Part shown: positions 34,500 to 44,440 of the stretch, piece after piece
Position numbering within the stretch: position 1 is the first letter of the stretch
Layout of the letters: every line of letters begins with the position of its first letter
DNA from: Peromyscus leucopus
Taxonomy: Eukaryota > Chordata > Mammalia > Rodentia > Cricetidae
DNA: 64,000 bases
NCBI RefSeq assembly: GCF_004664715.2
Contig: NC_051075.1
Location: forward strand, 90,619,709 to 90,683,708
Direction of reading: 5' to 3'
Position numbers and translations under genes: made by a program
Notes under the pieces: generated by a model
Seen by the model: only the letters and a program-made list of their open reading frames with translations
What the model was told of the DNA's origin: nothing
Databases searched by the model: none

Positions 34500-34715
34500 A
34501 GCCAAGTACTATAGAGCATGCATTTGTAATCCCAGAATATGGGGATCCCTGGGGCTTGCTGGCCAGCCACACGGGCCAAATCATTCAGCTCCAGGTTCAG
34601 TATGAAAACCTGTCTCAAAATATAATGAAGTAAAGAGCAGTTGAGGAAGACACCTAAGGATGACTTTGGACCTATGTATGAGCACACATGTCATTTAGTC
34701 AGACTGAAGCAGACT
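34500..34715 (+). mobile_element. B4-type composite SINE, 3' part
   Basis: 'gcatgcatttgtaatcccag', 'ctggggcttgctggccagcc', 'aaaacctgtctcaaaatata', 'gcagttgaggaagacaccta', and a tail with 'gagcacacatgtcatttag'. Completes the element at 33733. Confidence 0.7.
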
Positions 34716-35265
34716 TCAAGGACATCTTGGTCATAGGTAACTGGCCATTCAGCTTCCTGACTGTGTATGTTGTGTATGTTGATAAATATTTAACCCTACT
34801 TTTCCGCTGAGTCCTGAGTCTTAATGACTAAAACAAGTCCTTAATATACTCAGCACCATTCTCTCATCACTTCCATGCATTACCTGTCAGTCTCTTCCCT
34901 TTTGATTATGAGTATAAAATAGATCTATATAAAAGACAGTTTTTAATCTTAGTGTACCTATGGTTATCCAGTACTTCCCCCCTCTGAATTGCACATTTTG
35001 TATGAAGAGAACTCTTTTCTGCTCTAAGTTCATGATTGTGGTCTCCTATTTTATTCCAATTCCTATTTCCAAATTGGGATATTTAGGCTGGTCCCTGTGC
35101 CTGGCGTGTATGCCTCTGAAATACCATCACTGTACATACATCAGAATCCATGTGTATGCAAATCTACTCACAAATTTATTCCATTCCACTCATCCACTTT
35201 CTTGGTGTCTGTGCCAATAACACACTGTCATACCATAATGCTAACATAAGCAAGACCTGACAATA
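34716..35265. other. No recognisable feature
   Basis: AT-rich single-copy DNA; nothing supported. Confidence 0.5.
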
Positions 35266-35476
35266 ACAAAAATGTGTGTGAGTGTTTGGCCTGCATGTAT
35301 ATATACATGTATGACACATGTGTCCTGTACCAGAAATCAGAAGAGGTCATCGGATCCCCTGGAACTGGAATTACAAATGTAATTTGTAAGCTACCATGTG
35401 GGTATTGGGAATTGAACTTGGGTTCTCTGGAATAGTAGCCAGTGCTCTTAACCTCTGAGCCATTTCTCCAGGCCCA
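35266..35476 (-). mobile_element. B3/B2 SINE
   Basis: 'gtgtttggcctgcatgtata', 'ggatcccctggaactggaat', 'gggaattgaacttgggttc', 'tctgagccatttctccagg' are the complement of B3/B2. Confidence 0.85.
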
Positions 35477-36399
35477 AGTCTTGACATTTAATAGGTCAAT
35501 CATCTTGATTTGTTTTCCAAAAATATTGGCTTCAACTGTTTTTAGATGAATATGCAATTATTGGGCTTCAAATATTCCAGAGGAGGAAAATACCAGGGTT
35601 TGTTTGACCATCAGGAAGTATAAGCCTATCAAAAATAATTTTAATAGAGAACAGTATATTATAATGTGTGCAAGTGAGAATGAGGCAAGAGCTCACAAAG
35701 AGTGTGAATGCCAAGAATGCCAGGGACCATCTCCCCTGCACTCCACTTTGGAAAGCCAGGCCTGGCAGCGAACCATCTCCGCCCAACTCCTAACAATGGG
35801 CACCGGAGGCTGAGAGCAGCCAAGCGATGCAGTTCATCACCCTGCAAAGCCCAGAACAGTGAATGTGATGGCTGAGAAAGGGAAACAGTTTTTAACCCTG
35901 AATCCAGGTCCTCTTCTCTCTTCATTGGCTGAATAATCAGGAGGGTACAATCTTATCTGTCACCTGAGTCTTGGTTTCCCTCAGTCTCTTATGTCTGTCT
36001 ACCTCTTAACAAAAACTTAACCCACTCATGGGTTCATCTCTGTGTTTTCTTCCTGTTTACTAAAGCTTATGGGGGCATGACCTTGTCACGGTTTCAGATC
36101 CCAAGGCAAATTTGCCTGGTAGTAATTTTGTCCTCTAAATTTTTTAATTTGGGTGAGGTTTAGCTAGACTAGGTGATGGTAGCAGAGGTCCAGTGTTCAC
36201 TGCCTGTCTGTAAGTGGACCAAGGTACTTTTGTTTCTAAAATCCACCTTTTCCCCCCTTTTTATCTGAATTACTACTTTGGTAAACCAGGCCCTGCAGAA
36301 CAAAGCTAAGCCCCACCCCATCCCCACCCTTCCGGACAGCTGATCTGACTTCTCTGTATTCCAATGCACATCTATGAAAAAGCAGAAACTTGGCTCAAC
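35477..36399. other. No recognisable feature
   Basis: Single-copy DNA with short open frames on both strands and no recognisable domain. Confidence 0.5.
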
Positions 36400-36860
36400 A
36401 CGGGTAATTGCAATCCCGTTCCAGTCAGCAACTACAGGAAGAGTTTGAACCAGAGACGTTATCCCGCGGCGTGATTGCTTCCTGGAATGCAGTCTCTTGG
36501 GAATCTTAATGTGGACAGTTTTGAACCCTAGCCCTTCCAAATGCCTATTTCACTCCACGAAATCTGCTGGGCTTTCCCGTCTCTTCATTCGCGGCAACAT
36601 TCCACCACTCCAGACTTGCTACTAACAAATAAGAGCACGCAGCAGAAATAAGCTAGCGAATGGCACGTCCTGGCAGCATTAGCTTCCGAAAGTCCTGTCT
36701 TCGGCGTGCAGAAGTCTAGCGGCAGGAACTGTGATGAATAAGTAATACTTGGGCAAAGCTGCTGCACTCCACTTTCAGAAACAGCAACTTCAGCTTCTGA
36801 AACTCAGCAACGAGCTTTCATTGCGTGAGCACATAATCGGAATACAAACGTATCACTGAG
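36400..36860. promoter_or_regulatory. CpG-enriched single-copy stretch
   Basis: About 18-20 CpG in 460 bases by eye ('gttatcccgcggcgtgattg', 'cattcgcggcaaca', 'tcttcggcgtgcagaag'), much denser than the surrounding non-repeat DNA. No repeat family recognised. It may be a small CpG island or enhancer, or an LTR that I do not recognise. Confidence 0.3.
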
Positions 36861-36974
36861 CCGGTGTTTTGACAGCCTTCTGGCTTTCATAAATTAGTAT
36901 CTCTTCTCCTAACTCAGGTTCTCCTTCCCCCATATAAACACACATTTATAGTCTTAAAAATTATCTAATTGTGT

Positions 36975-37001
36975 CCAAGCATGGTGGTGCACAATTTTTA
37001 A
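36975..37001 (+). mobile_element. B1 SINE, 5' stub of outer copy
   Basis: 'ccaagcatggtggtgcacaa' is the B1 start; its continuation is at 37130 after an inverted inner B1. Confidence 0.7.
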
Positions 37002-37129
37002 TGTATTTTCAAGACAGGGTGTCTCTGGGTAGCCTTGGCTGGCTTGGAACTTGCTATGTAGACCAGGCTGGCCTCTGATTCAGAGATATGCCTGCCTCGA
37101 AAGTGTGTGCCGTCACACCCAGCAGAGGA
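37002..37129 (-). mobile_element. Inner B1 SINE, inverted
   Basis: 'tttcaagacagggtgtctct', 'gtagaccaggctggcctctg', 'gtgtgtgccgtcacaccca' are the complement of B1, lying inside another B1 of opposite orientation. Confidence 0.85.
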
Positions 37130-37225
37130 GCACGTCTTTAATTTCAATACTCAGGAGGCAGAGGTAGGTGATCTCTGTGAGTTCCAGGCCAGCCAAGGCT
37201 ACAGAATGAGATTCTCTCTACAGTT
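37130..37225 (+). mobile_element. B1 SINE, remainder of outer copy
   Basis: 'gcacgtctttaatttcaata', 'ctcaggaggcagaggtaggt', 'gagttccaggccagccaagg'. Degenerate duplication of the insertion site: gcacaattttta at 36989 versus gcacgtctttaa at 37130. Confidence 0.8.
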
Positions 37226-37710
37226 GAAAAAGCTGTGTGGATTAAACTTTTAAAGCGGCATCTGCAAGCATGGACTTGGGTGATCCTGGCCGGTTGCTGC
37301 CATTAAAAGGCCATAGCTAACCCTGTTCTTCATTCTGCTTATTTCTTTTCCTGGCTTTCTAGGGAATAGACAGAGCAGCATGAGGCTTGCAATAAGGCAG
37401 CAATGATAAAATTGACTTTTGCTAACAGAGAAAGCAATTTCCCACTACAGAATTGTAAATGCATAGGATTCCTTGAACTCTCAGAACAAGGTCCTTCAAT
37501 ACCTCAAATCCCTCTGAGCCTCCCTTAAACCAGTGTCTGGAGTTTTCATTATAAAATCCAAAACCTCAGGCTTCCTGGACACTCAAGTCCTCCCACTCAA
37601 CCAGCCAGCAAATAGCTGTAGCCTTTTCCTATTTTCAATTGACACACAATAGTTGTACAAGTCAAAACAAGAGCCCACCTTTGTGACCCACACTTCCATC
37701 TCCAGAAATA
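37226..37710. other. No recognisable feature
   Basis: Single-copy DNA upstream of a MIR; nothing supported. Confidence 0.5.
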
Positions 37711-37930
37711 ACAGGAGTTAAAATCAGGAACTCTGAAGCCAAGCCTATTTGATTTAAATCCTAATCTGGCATTTACAAGGCTCTTTCTCTTTGTGTATGA
37801 CATTTGTCCTCTCTGTGCCTCAGTTTCTTTATCTGTGAAGTGGGCATAATGTGGTAAGCCACCTCATAGGCTATTATGGAGTTAAGTCAACACATGTCTA
37901 GTACCTAGATGGGTGTTGACATGTATGTCT
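37711..37930 (+). mobile_element. MIR SINE, near full length
   Basis: 'aaatcaggaactctgaagcc', 'gatttaaatcctaatctggc', and the core 'ctctctgtgcctcagtttct', 'ttatctgtgaagtgggcata', then 'cacctcataggctattatgg'. An ancient mammalian element kept nearly entire. Confidence 0.9.
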
Positions 37931-38019
37931 CTATGCAAGCATTAAACAACAGAAGGTAGGAGCACTCACCATGGCAAGAGTTATGATAGAATGAAGATTC
38001 TAAATGAATCGAGATGTCC

Positions 38020-38245
38020 AGGCTAGAGAGATGGCTCAGTGGTTAAAGCACTTACTGCTCTCGCAGAGGACTAGGGTTCAGCCCCTAGCACTATGTGGGA
38101 GCTCACAGCTCCCTCCAACTCCAGTTCCAGGGGATCTAGTGTCTTCTTCTGGACTCCACAAGCTCCTGCACACATGAGATGCATATAAGCTTATGCAGGC
38201 AAACGTCTGTACACATCATCAAATAAATAAATAGTTTTACATCTA
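38020..38245 (+). mobile_element. B3 SINE
   Basis: 'ggctagagagatggctcagt', 'tgctctcgcagaggactagg', 'ctccagttccaggggatcta', tail 'aaataaataaatagtttt'. Confidence 0.9.
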
Positions 38246-38561
38246 AATGTCCACACATCATTTAACTAAATAATGGACTTCTAAAAAGCTATTTAAAATG
38301 ATGGCATGTAGCCATATTGCCTAAGGGGGGCAGGAAGTCAGGTGCCCACCCTCAGGCTGAGAGTGTCATGATGGAGAAAGACCCCACCCCTGGGTGCTAG
38401 CACTCCACAGTATCATTGTGCATATCTTGTTGAAGTGGGAATGGAAGAAATTTGGATATCTAGGGATTTAAAATTATCTCCCATATACAGTTTCTAACAA
38501 AACTACTTAGGGATGCATTCCAAGAAAGAGAAGAAGAATTTTAAACTAATGGAAAATGTGT
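38246..38561. other. No recognisable feature
   Basis: Single-copy DNA; nothing supported. Confidence 0.5.
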
Positions 38562-38885
38562 ATGCTGGCTGGTTTTTGACAACTTGACACAAAACCTAGA
38601 CATATCTTGGAAGAGGGAACCTTAATTGAGAAAATGCTTCTGTAAGACTGGCCTATAGGCAAATCTGTCGGGTATTTCCTTGATTAATGACTGATGTGGG
38701 AGGGTCCAGCTCTAGGGGGTTCCACCCCTAGGTAAGTGGTCCTGGGGCACAGAAGAAAGCAGACTGAGCAAGTCATGAGGAGAAAGCCAGCAGGCAGCAT
38801 GTCACCACGGCCTCTGCCTTGAGCTCCTACCCTGACTTCCCTCAATGGACTGTGAGCCAAATACACCCTTTCCTCACATAACTAA
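38562..38885. mobile_element. URR1-like hAT element
   Basis: 'tatgctggctggtttttgac', 'aacttgacacaaaacctaga', 'gattaatgactgatgtggga', 'actgtgagccaaatacaccc'. Same orientation as 60580; the right terminus is degraded. Confidence 0.75.
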
Positions 38886-39039
38886 ACTAATGAGGCATCC
38901 AGTTCTATTTCTAAGTAAAGGTGGTGGAGGTAAGAGGTCCCAGAAGTCACTGGAAAATGGAACTTGATCCAGTCCAGGCAGCTAAATCTGAACTTCTAGG
39001 CCTGCAGTTCAGTTTCCTGTGATTTATGAAGACATTTGT

Positions 39040-39830
39040 TTTTATTTTATTTTACAATATAATTTAATTCTACATATCAGCCACGGATTCCCCTATTCTC
39101 CCCCCTCCCACCCCCTCCCCTTCCCCCCAGCACATCCCCCATTCCCATCTCCTCCATGGCAAAGACTCCCCGGAGGATTGAGATCAACCTGGTAGACTCA
39201 GTCCAGGCAGGTCCAGTCCCCTCCTCCCAGACTGAGCCTAACAACCCTGCATAAGCCCCAGGTTTCAAACAGCCAACTCATGCAATGAGCACAGGACCTG
39301 GTCCCACTGCCTGGATGCCTCCCAAACAGATCAAGCCAATTAACTGTCTCACCCATTCAGAGGGCCTGATCCAGTTGGGGGCCCCTCAGCCATTGGTTCA
39401 TAGTTCATGTGTTTCCATTCATTTGGCTATTTGTCCCTGTGCTTTATCCAACCTTGGTCTCAACAATTCTCGCTCATATAAACCCTCCTCTTTCTTGCCA
39501 ATTGGACTCCCGGAGCTCCACCCAGGGCCTAGCCGTGAATCTCTGCATCCAGTTCCCTCAGTCATTGGATGGGGTTTCTAGCATGACAATTAGTGTGTTT
39601 GGCCATCCTATCACCAAGTAGGTCAGTTCAGGCTGTCTCTCAACCATTGCCAGCAGTCTATTGTGGGGGCATCTTTATGGATTTCTGTGTGCCTCTCTAG
39701 CACTTTGCTTCTTCCTATTCTCATGTGGTCTTCATTTATCATGGTCTCCTATTCCTTGTTCTCCCTCTCTGTTCTTGATCCAGCTGGGATCTCCCGCTCC
39801 CCTAAGCTCTCTGGCCCTCAACCCTCGTCC
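39040..39830 (-). mobile_element. Young L1, 5'-truncated 3' end
   Basis: Perfect 16-bp target-site duplication ttatgaagacatttgt at 39024-39039 and 39831-39846. The plus strand begins with the complement of an A-rich tail ('tttttattttattttacaat') and a C-rich stretch, then 'ggcaaagactccccggagga', 'cctggtagactcagtccagg' and 'cctcagccattggttcatag'. It matches the 48362 element at its 3' end, so both belong to one subfamily. Open frames at 39285-39621 lie within it. Confidence 0.9.
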
Positions 39831-39846
39831 TTATGAAGACATTTGT

Positions 39847-40799
39847 ATGTAGAGTACATACAAGACTTTATAAAAATCCAGACCCATTTTTAATCAATGA
39901 TTTTTTTTATTATGGATTATACTTATTTTTTATTTTTTTCCTTTAGTTTTACCTGTATCAGCTGCCATGGTCAAAACTGAATGGGCTAAAAGTCATTTTA
40001 AGAAATTGATAGTAACCTGGAAACCCCTTCAGACATGCCCAGATGTTTGTCCTCCAAGTGAGTCTGTATCCTTTCAAGATGACATTGTATGTCCTTACAA
40101 AAGACTCTAAGTTTCTGATAACCTGGAGCTTATCTACATCGTTCAGGAGGATCATTTTCTAAACCTAAATTCAATCTGGAATTCTGATCATACAGTACAA
40201 TGGACTTCCTTGAGAACATTTCCACGCAGCATCATGAACCAGGCTGTCTGCCTGTGTGGTGAGTTCTACATACCCGACACCAGCCGATTCTCCTCTCTTC
40301 CTCCCTACCCAAGTCCTGCTCCATGCACAGAGGACCTGAAAAACTCCTGCTAGCATTTTCCACCTAAAATTGAACATTAAGACACAAACCTCATCTGGGG
40401 CTGTTTTGATGCCTTTGAAACCAGGATGAAGGGCTGTAATGATTCTAATATCGTTAGAGACAGGCAATCATCCACTCATCATTCAATACTGAAAAGCTAC
40501 TCTGTATCTCATAAACATGCGTCGTTGGTGCATCAATTAGAATAAAAAGAAATCGGCAGCCATGTTCCCATTGTCTCCTAAGAGGATTCCACTCTGAACA
40601 GCTTTATTATTATTCAGAGAGATGCTCTTTTGGGTCCCACAAGGAGAGGTCTGAATCCTCTGAAAGCCACTTCTCAGATTACATCTCAAAAGACTATTTT
40701 AGTGAAGTCGGTGCCTAGCTCTTTGTTCATAGTTAGCTTTATAATGGTCGCTCTGAATTATTATTCACCTCCCTTACTTCTCACACCTCAACAGTCTTC
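39847..40799. other. No recognisable feature
   Basis: AT-rich at 39898-39950, otherwise single-copy DNA without a supported gene. Confidence 0.5.
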
Positions 40800-40925
40800 T
40801 CCAAGGAGGACATGGCGGTGCCCCTGTAATCTCAGCAGTCAGGAGCCTATGGCGGAAGGATTCTGTCATAGAGGCCAGCCTAGGCTACGTGGTGAGACCC
40901 TTTCTCAACACCAGAACAAAAAAAG
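40800..40925 (+). mobile_element. Old B1-like SINE
   Basis: 'ggacatggcggtgcccctgt', 'aatctcagcagtcaggagcc', 'gaggccagcctaggctacgt', 'gagaccctttctcaac'. Confidence 0.7.
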
Positions 40926-40965
40926 CACAAGGTTCTCATGTCTGCATCAGATTTTCTTTGAAAGA

Positions 40966-40968
<3 letters not shown>

Positions 40969-41007
<39 letters not shown>
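40969..41007. repeat. (GT)n microsatellite
   Basis: About 19 GT units, continuing into an imperfect TG/TATG tract to 41085 that ends in a 16-bp alternating palindrome at 41061-41076. Confidence 0.97.
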
Positions 41008-41009
<2 letters not shown>

Positions 41010-41010
<1 letters not shown>

Positions 41011-41251
41011 GTATGTGTATGTATGTGTACATGCCTATGTGTATACATGTGTGTGTACGTGTGTGCGCGCGCACACGCGCTCCACGTATGTATAGGTGCC
41101 CACAGAGACCAGAAGAGGGTATCTGATCACCTGGAGCTGGAGATGCAGATGATTGTGAGCTGCTGGGTGTGGATACTGAAAACTGAAGTCAGGTCCTCTG
41201 GATGCACAGGGAGCGCTCTTAACCTCTGAACCATCTCTTTAGCCCCAAGGC
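41010..41251 (-). mobile_element. B3 SINE
   Basis: 'cccacagagaccagaagagg', 'cacctggagctggagatgca', 'cttaacctctgaaccatctc', 'tttagcccc' are the complement of B3; the TG-rich tract is its tail. Confidence 0.85.
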
Positions 41252-42774
41252 CTTTATCTAATTCATTTGTGAAGGGCAAGTTTCCACAGGTGACGGAAAC
41301 ATCCTCCATGGGCATCCAGCTGATTGAAGGATGGGATTTTAAATTTTTTAATTCAAGTAAAGGCAATGACAAAGCTATTAATTCCAAAGTGTCCGTGTAA
41401 TAACCCTGGGGTGCACTGGACTCAAAATCTCACATATGAAATTAGTAACAGAGTTCAAACTTTAATTTACAACAACAACAACAGATCCCTAGAGGGCTTG
41501 CAGGGCTCCTGCCAGGTCCGGGGCACACAAGCTGCCCTTCTCACTGCTGGCCCAGCCTGGTGTAGTGGAAGAAAGAGGTCCTTAAACAGATGTTGCTGAG
41601 GAGGTCTGTCCCACTCCAGGCCTGCTATCCCCAGGCAGCCTGTGGCTTAATAAGAACAATGCTTGATAAGACCTCAGTTTGAGCAAGAAACCCAGGTGGA
41701 TCCATTGCCAGGGGTTGGGGGGGGCAGTTCCGGATCCTTGGGGGTCAGTCAAGCAGCCTACGGTGTCCACTGCAGTGCATGCTAACTTCCAAACTTCCCA
41801 AATCAAAACGAGCTGTGATGTCTCCCCAGGTGCTGTGACTTACAAACCAAATGCCTGATACAGCGAGGCTAGTTTCCAATTTTAAGAGAAATTGCACAGA
41901 AGAATGTTCTCAGCCATGGTCAAGTCCCAACCTAAGAAGACCCCTTTCAGAACTATAAACACTTCCTGTGCCACAGCAGGGTTTAAATGGGCCGTTGCTC
42001 AGGTCTGCTGCATGGCCCAGTGATGCAAGCCCTTGAAAGAAATGGGCCACTTCACGGCACAGGGCATCCATCACAACCTATCATGGCCCTCCTGAACTGC
42101 ATCCAGCTACTACTGAAAAGGAGGTGCAGCCCTCATCCCATGGAAAGCAACAATCTTACTGTCTCACTCGGTCAACAGCGCCGGAGAAAAGACGACGGCC
42201 GTTCCTGTAACGTTTGTGCCTGCCTGGACCTTACTCTTCATGCGGGTGCTGACTGACTAGGAGGGGAGCAGGGCTTGGAGCCGATGTTCCTAATTCCTGG
42301 GAGAGTCTAAATTTGGACACACTTTAAGGCTCTATCTCATCGTGGGATTCTGTCGGGGACTCTGCTTTAAAGAATTAAATAACTAAATGATTTGCCTTTT
42401 GCTTGGTAATCGGATGGTAGGGGGTAATACTGTCCCCACAGTCAGGGCTCTGTAGACCCTCCAAATGTCATTCTAATGACAAAACGAGGCAACTTAACAA
42501 TTACACAGAGGCTAAGAAAAGCTCACCGCAGGCTGGCCCACCTCCTCTTCCCTTGGGGCACGGCTTGAGTCCCCACGGAAAAATGTTATCAGCTCAAGTC
42601 TGTTGTGTGAGCTCCATCTTTCTGTATTTGTGAAACCATCACCCTGGAATTGGGACCTGATAAGACATAGATGCTCCGGTTTTTGAAAGGAGATTGAGTG
42701 ATGAACCCAGGGTGAAGACCAAAGCCGGCAAAATTCGGCAGTACTGGGTAAAGGCCAAAGACAGGTTTTGTGGG
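41252..42774. other. No repeat recognised; short (CAA)n at 41472-41486
   Basis: 1.5 kb of single-copy DNA with a few CpG clusters (42175-42205). An 89-codon frame at 41987-42256 has no recognised domain. Confidence 0.45.
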
Positions 42775-43250
42775 GAAACAGTGTAAGAGGGGACTGAAAG
42801 AACCTAAGAGCCAGAGGTCAGGAAGGACTGGGAGGAAGCAGCGTCTTCTGGACTTACAGGAATGAGGAGGCCCCATAAACTCACAGCCACTCCGCTTGGC
42901 TGCACAAGACCTGTACAAGATCAAGCCAGTCAACACTCTAGCATGGAGCGGGAAGGGGTTCATGAGCCCCGCCCCTAGCTGAAGAGCTACAGATGGTTGA
43001 CAGCCTCTAGGGGAGGGAAAGTTAGTTTTCTTTAAGGCTGTGACCCCTGGTAGGTCAGCCATGCTCCAAGGGACTCTACACCCATGAGTATAAGGACAGC
43101 ACTAACTGGACCCAGTGACTTTTCTTTTTTTAGGAGGAGAGGGAGTAGGGAGGAGGAAAGAATGTAAGCAAGAAATCTATCCGGGAGGAGTTGGGGTGAA
43201 AGTGATCAAAATATACATAGTTTCATGCTATGTATATACCATAACCAACC
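42775..43250 (+). mobile_element. Lx-type L1 3' UTR
   Basis: 'gagccagaggtcaggaagga', 'gcacaagacctgtacaagat', 'gaagagctacagatggttga', 'ttctttaaggctgtgacccc', 'ggtaggtcagccatgctcca', 'gtataaggacagcactaact', ending 'agtgatcaaaatatacata'. It accounts for the 157-codon frame on the opposite strand at 42589-43062. Confidence 0.82.
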
Positions 43251-43867
43251 TATTGCCTATGAGAAACATGTAAGATAATGTATTTACAGCCATTGTTACA
43301 AGTTTATAATGTATTTTTCTATCTTGTTTTATATGTATGTTATATAACATTCAAAAGAATTTTTTTCTTGATCGAGAAAAGGGTACAAAATGCAAAATCC
43401 ACAATTTTGATAACTGAAAATTGCCAATTGTTTTGCAGTACTTTATTATATTGGGTGTCTTGTCTTTCTTTTGCTTTTAGTTAGCTGATGAATGAAAACA
43501 TTAGACACTTCTGGGTTTTAGTTGGGATTTTACATAGCTTGCATTTTAATTCTTTGGTTCTTTGCTGTTTCTATTAACCCATAGCATTATTTTAATAAAT
43601 GTTATAATACCAACCTACTAACTCTGGACTATGTCTGTTTATTAACCTTTTTGTGTTTAATGAAAATAAACAGATGAATAAGAAAAAAAATATTATATTG
43701 TTAAAGGCTTCGTGGTTGTGCACAAAATACCAAGGCTTTGGGTTTTTTTTAGAAGCTCCTAAAACAAAATAATCCACAAATAACACTTAAAACTCAATCT
43801 CCAGACTGCATCCAGCTGTTACCAGGGCAGTAGTAAAGACTAACTTAGCTTGAAAACTGAGAAAGTG
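43251..43867. other. No gene; AT-rich
   Basis: AT-rich single-copy DNA; nothing supported. Confidence 0.5.
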
Positions 43868-43976
43868 AGCCAGAAGTAGTGGTGGCACACACCTTTAATC
43901 CCAGTGCTCAGGACACAGAGGCATGCAGATCTCTGTGAGTTCAAAGCCAGCCTGGTCTACACAGGGCAGTGGTTTT
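43868..43976 (+). mobile_element. B1 SINE, 5' part (split)
   Basis: 'agccagaagtagtggtggca', 'acctttaatcccagtgctca', 'ttcaaagccagcctggtcta'. Interrupted by the hAT element at 43977 and resumed at 44202. Confidence 0.92.
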
Positions 43977-44193
43977 CAACCTGTGGGTCATAACCCCACT
44001 AGGGGTCTCACAACCCTTTCACAGGAGTCACCTAAGACCATCCTGCATATCAGAGATTTACATTATGATTCATAACAGGAGCAAAATTACAGTTATGAAG
44101 TAGCAACAAAAATAATTTTATGGTTGGGGGGTCACCATGACATGAGGAACTGTATTAAAGGGTTGCAGCATTAGGAAAGTTGAGAACCACCTG
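43977..44193 (-). mobile_element. RCHARR1-type hAT element inside a B1
   Basis: Terminal repeats 'cagtggttttcaacc' and 'gttgagaaccacctg', body 'atcctgcatatcagagattt' and 'gagcaaaattacagttatga'. The 8-bp target-site duplication acacaggg (43969-43976) versus acataggg (44194-44201) lies inside the B1, at the B1 block 'ctacatagtgag'. Confidence 0.93.
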
Positions 44194-44201
44194 ACATAGG
44201 G

Positions 44202-44240
44202 AGTTCCAGGACAACCAGAGCTATGTAGAAAGACCCCCCC
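44202..44240 (+). mobile_element. B1 SINE, 3' part (split)
   Basis: 'agttccaggacaaccagagc', 'tatgtagaaagaccc' completes the B1 3' end of the copy begun at 43868. Confidence 0.85.
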
Positions 44241-44261
44241 ACCTCAAAAAGAAAAGAAAAC

Positions 44262-44440
44262 GAGCCAGGTAATGTTGGCACATGCCTTTAATCCCAACAC
44301 TTGGGAGGCAGAAGCAGGAGGATCTCTGTGAGTTTGAGGCCAGCCTGGTCTACAGAACGAGATCCAGGACAGCCAGAGCTGCTGCACAGAGAAACCCTGT
44401 CTCAAAAAAGAAAAGAAAGAAAGAAAATAAAAAGAAGGAA
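44262..44440 (+). mobile_element. B1 SINE
   Basis: 'gagccaggtaatgttggcac', 'tttaatcccaacacttggga', 'acagagaaaccctgtctcaa', with a (GAAA)-rich tail. Confidence 0.95.

Noticed and set aside
36169..36540. 123-codon minus-strand frame
   Set aside because: Not in a named repeat, but no start context, domain or homologue that I recognise; length is within chance for GC-richer DNA.
39285..39621. 98- and 70-codon plus-strand frames
   Set aside because: They lie antisense within a young, 5'-truncated L1 3' end.
40630..41229. 199-codon open frame on the plus strand, the longest in the window
   Set aside because: It crosses an old B1, a (GT)n tract (giving a Val-Cys run) and a reversed B3; the frame is a by-product of repeats.
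42589..43062. 157-codon open frame on the minus strand
   Set aside because: It runs antisense through an Lx-type L1 3' UTR (42775-43250) and has no recognisable domain.
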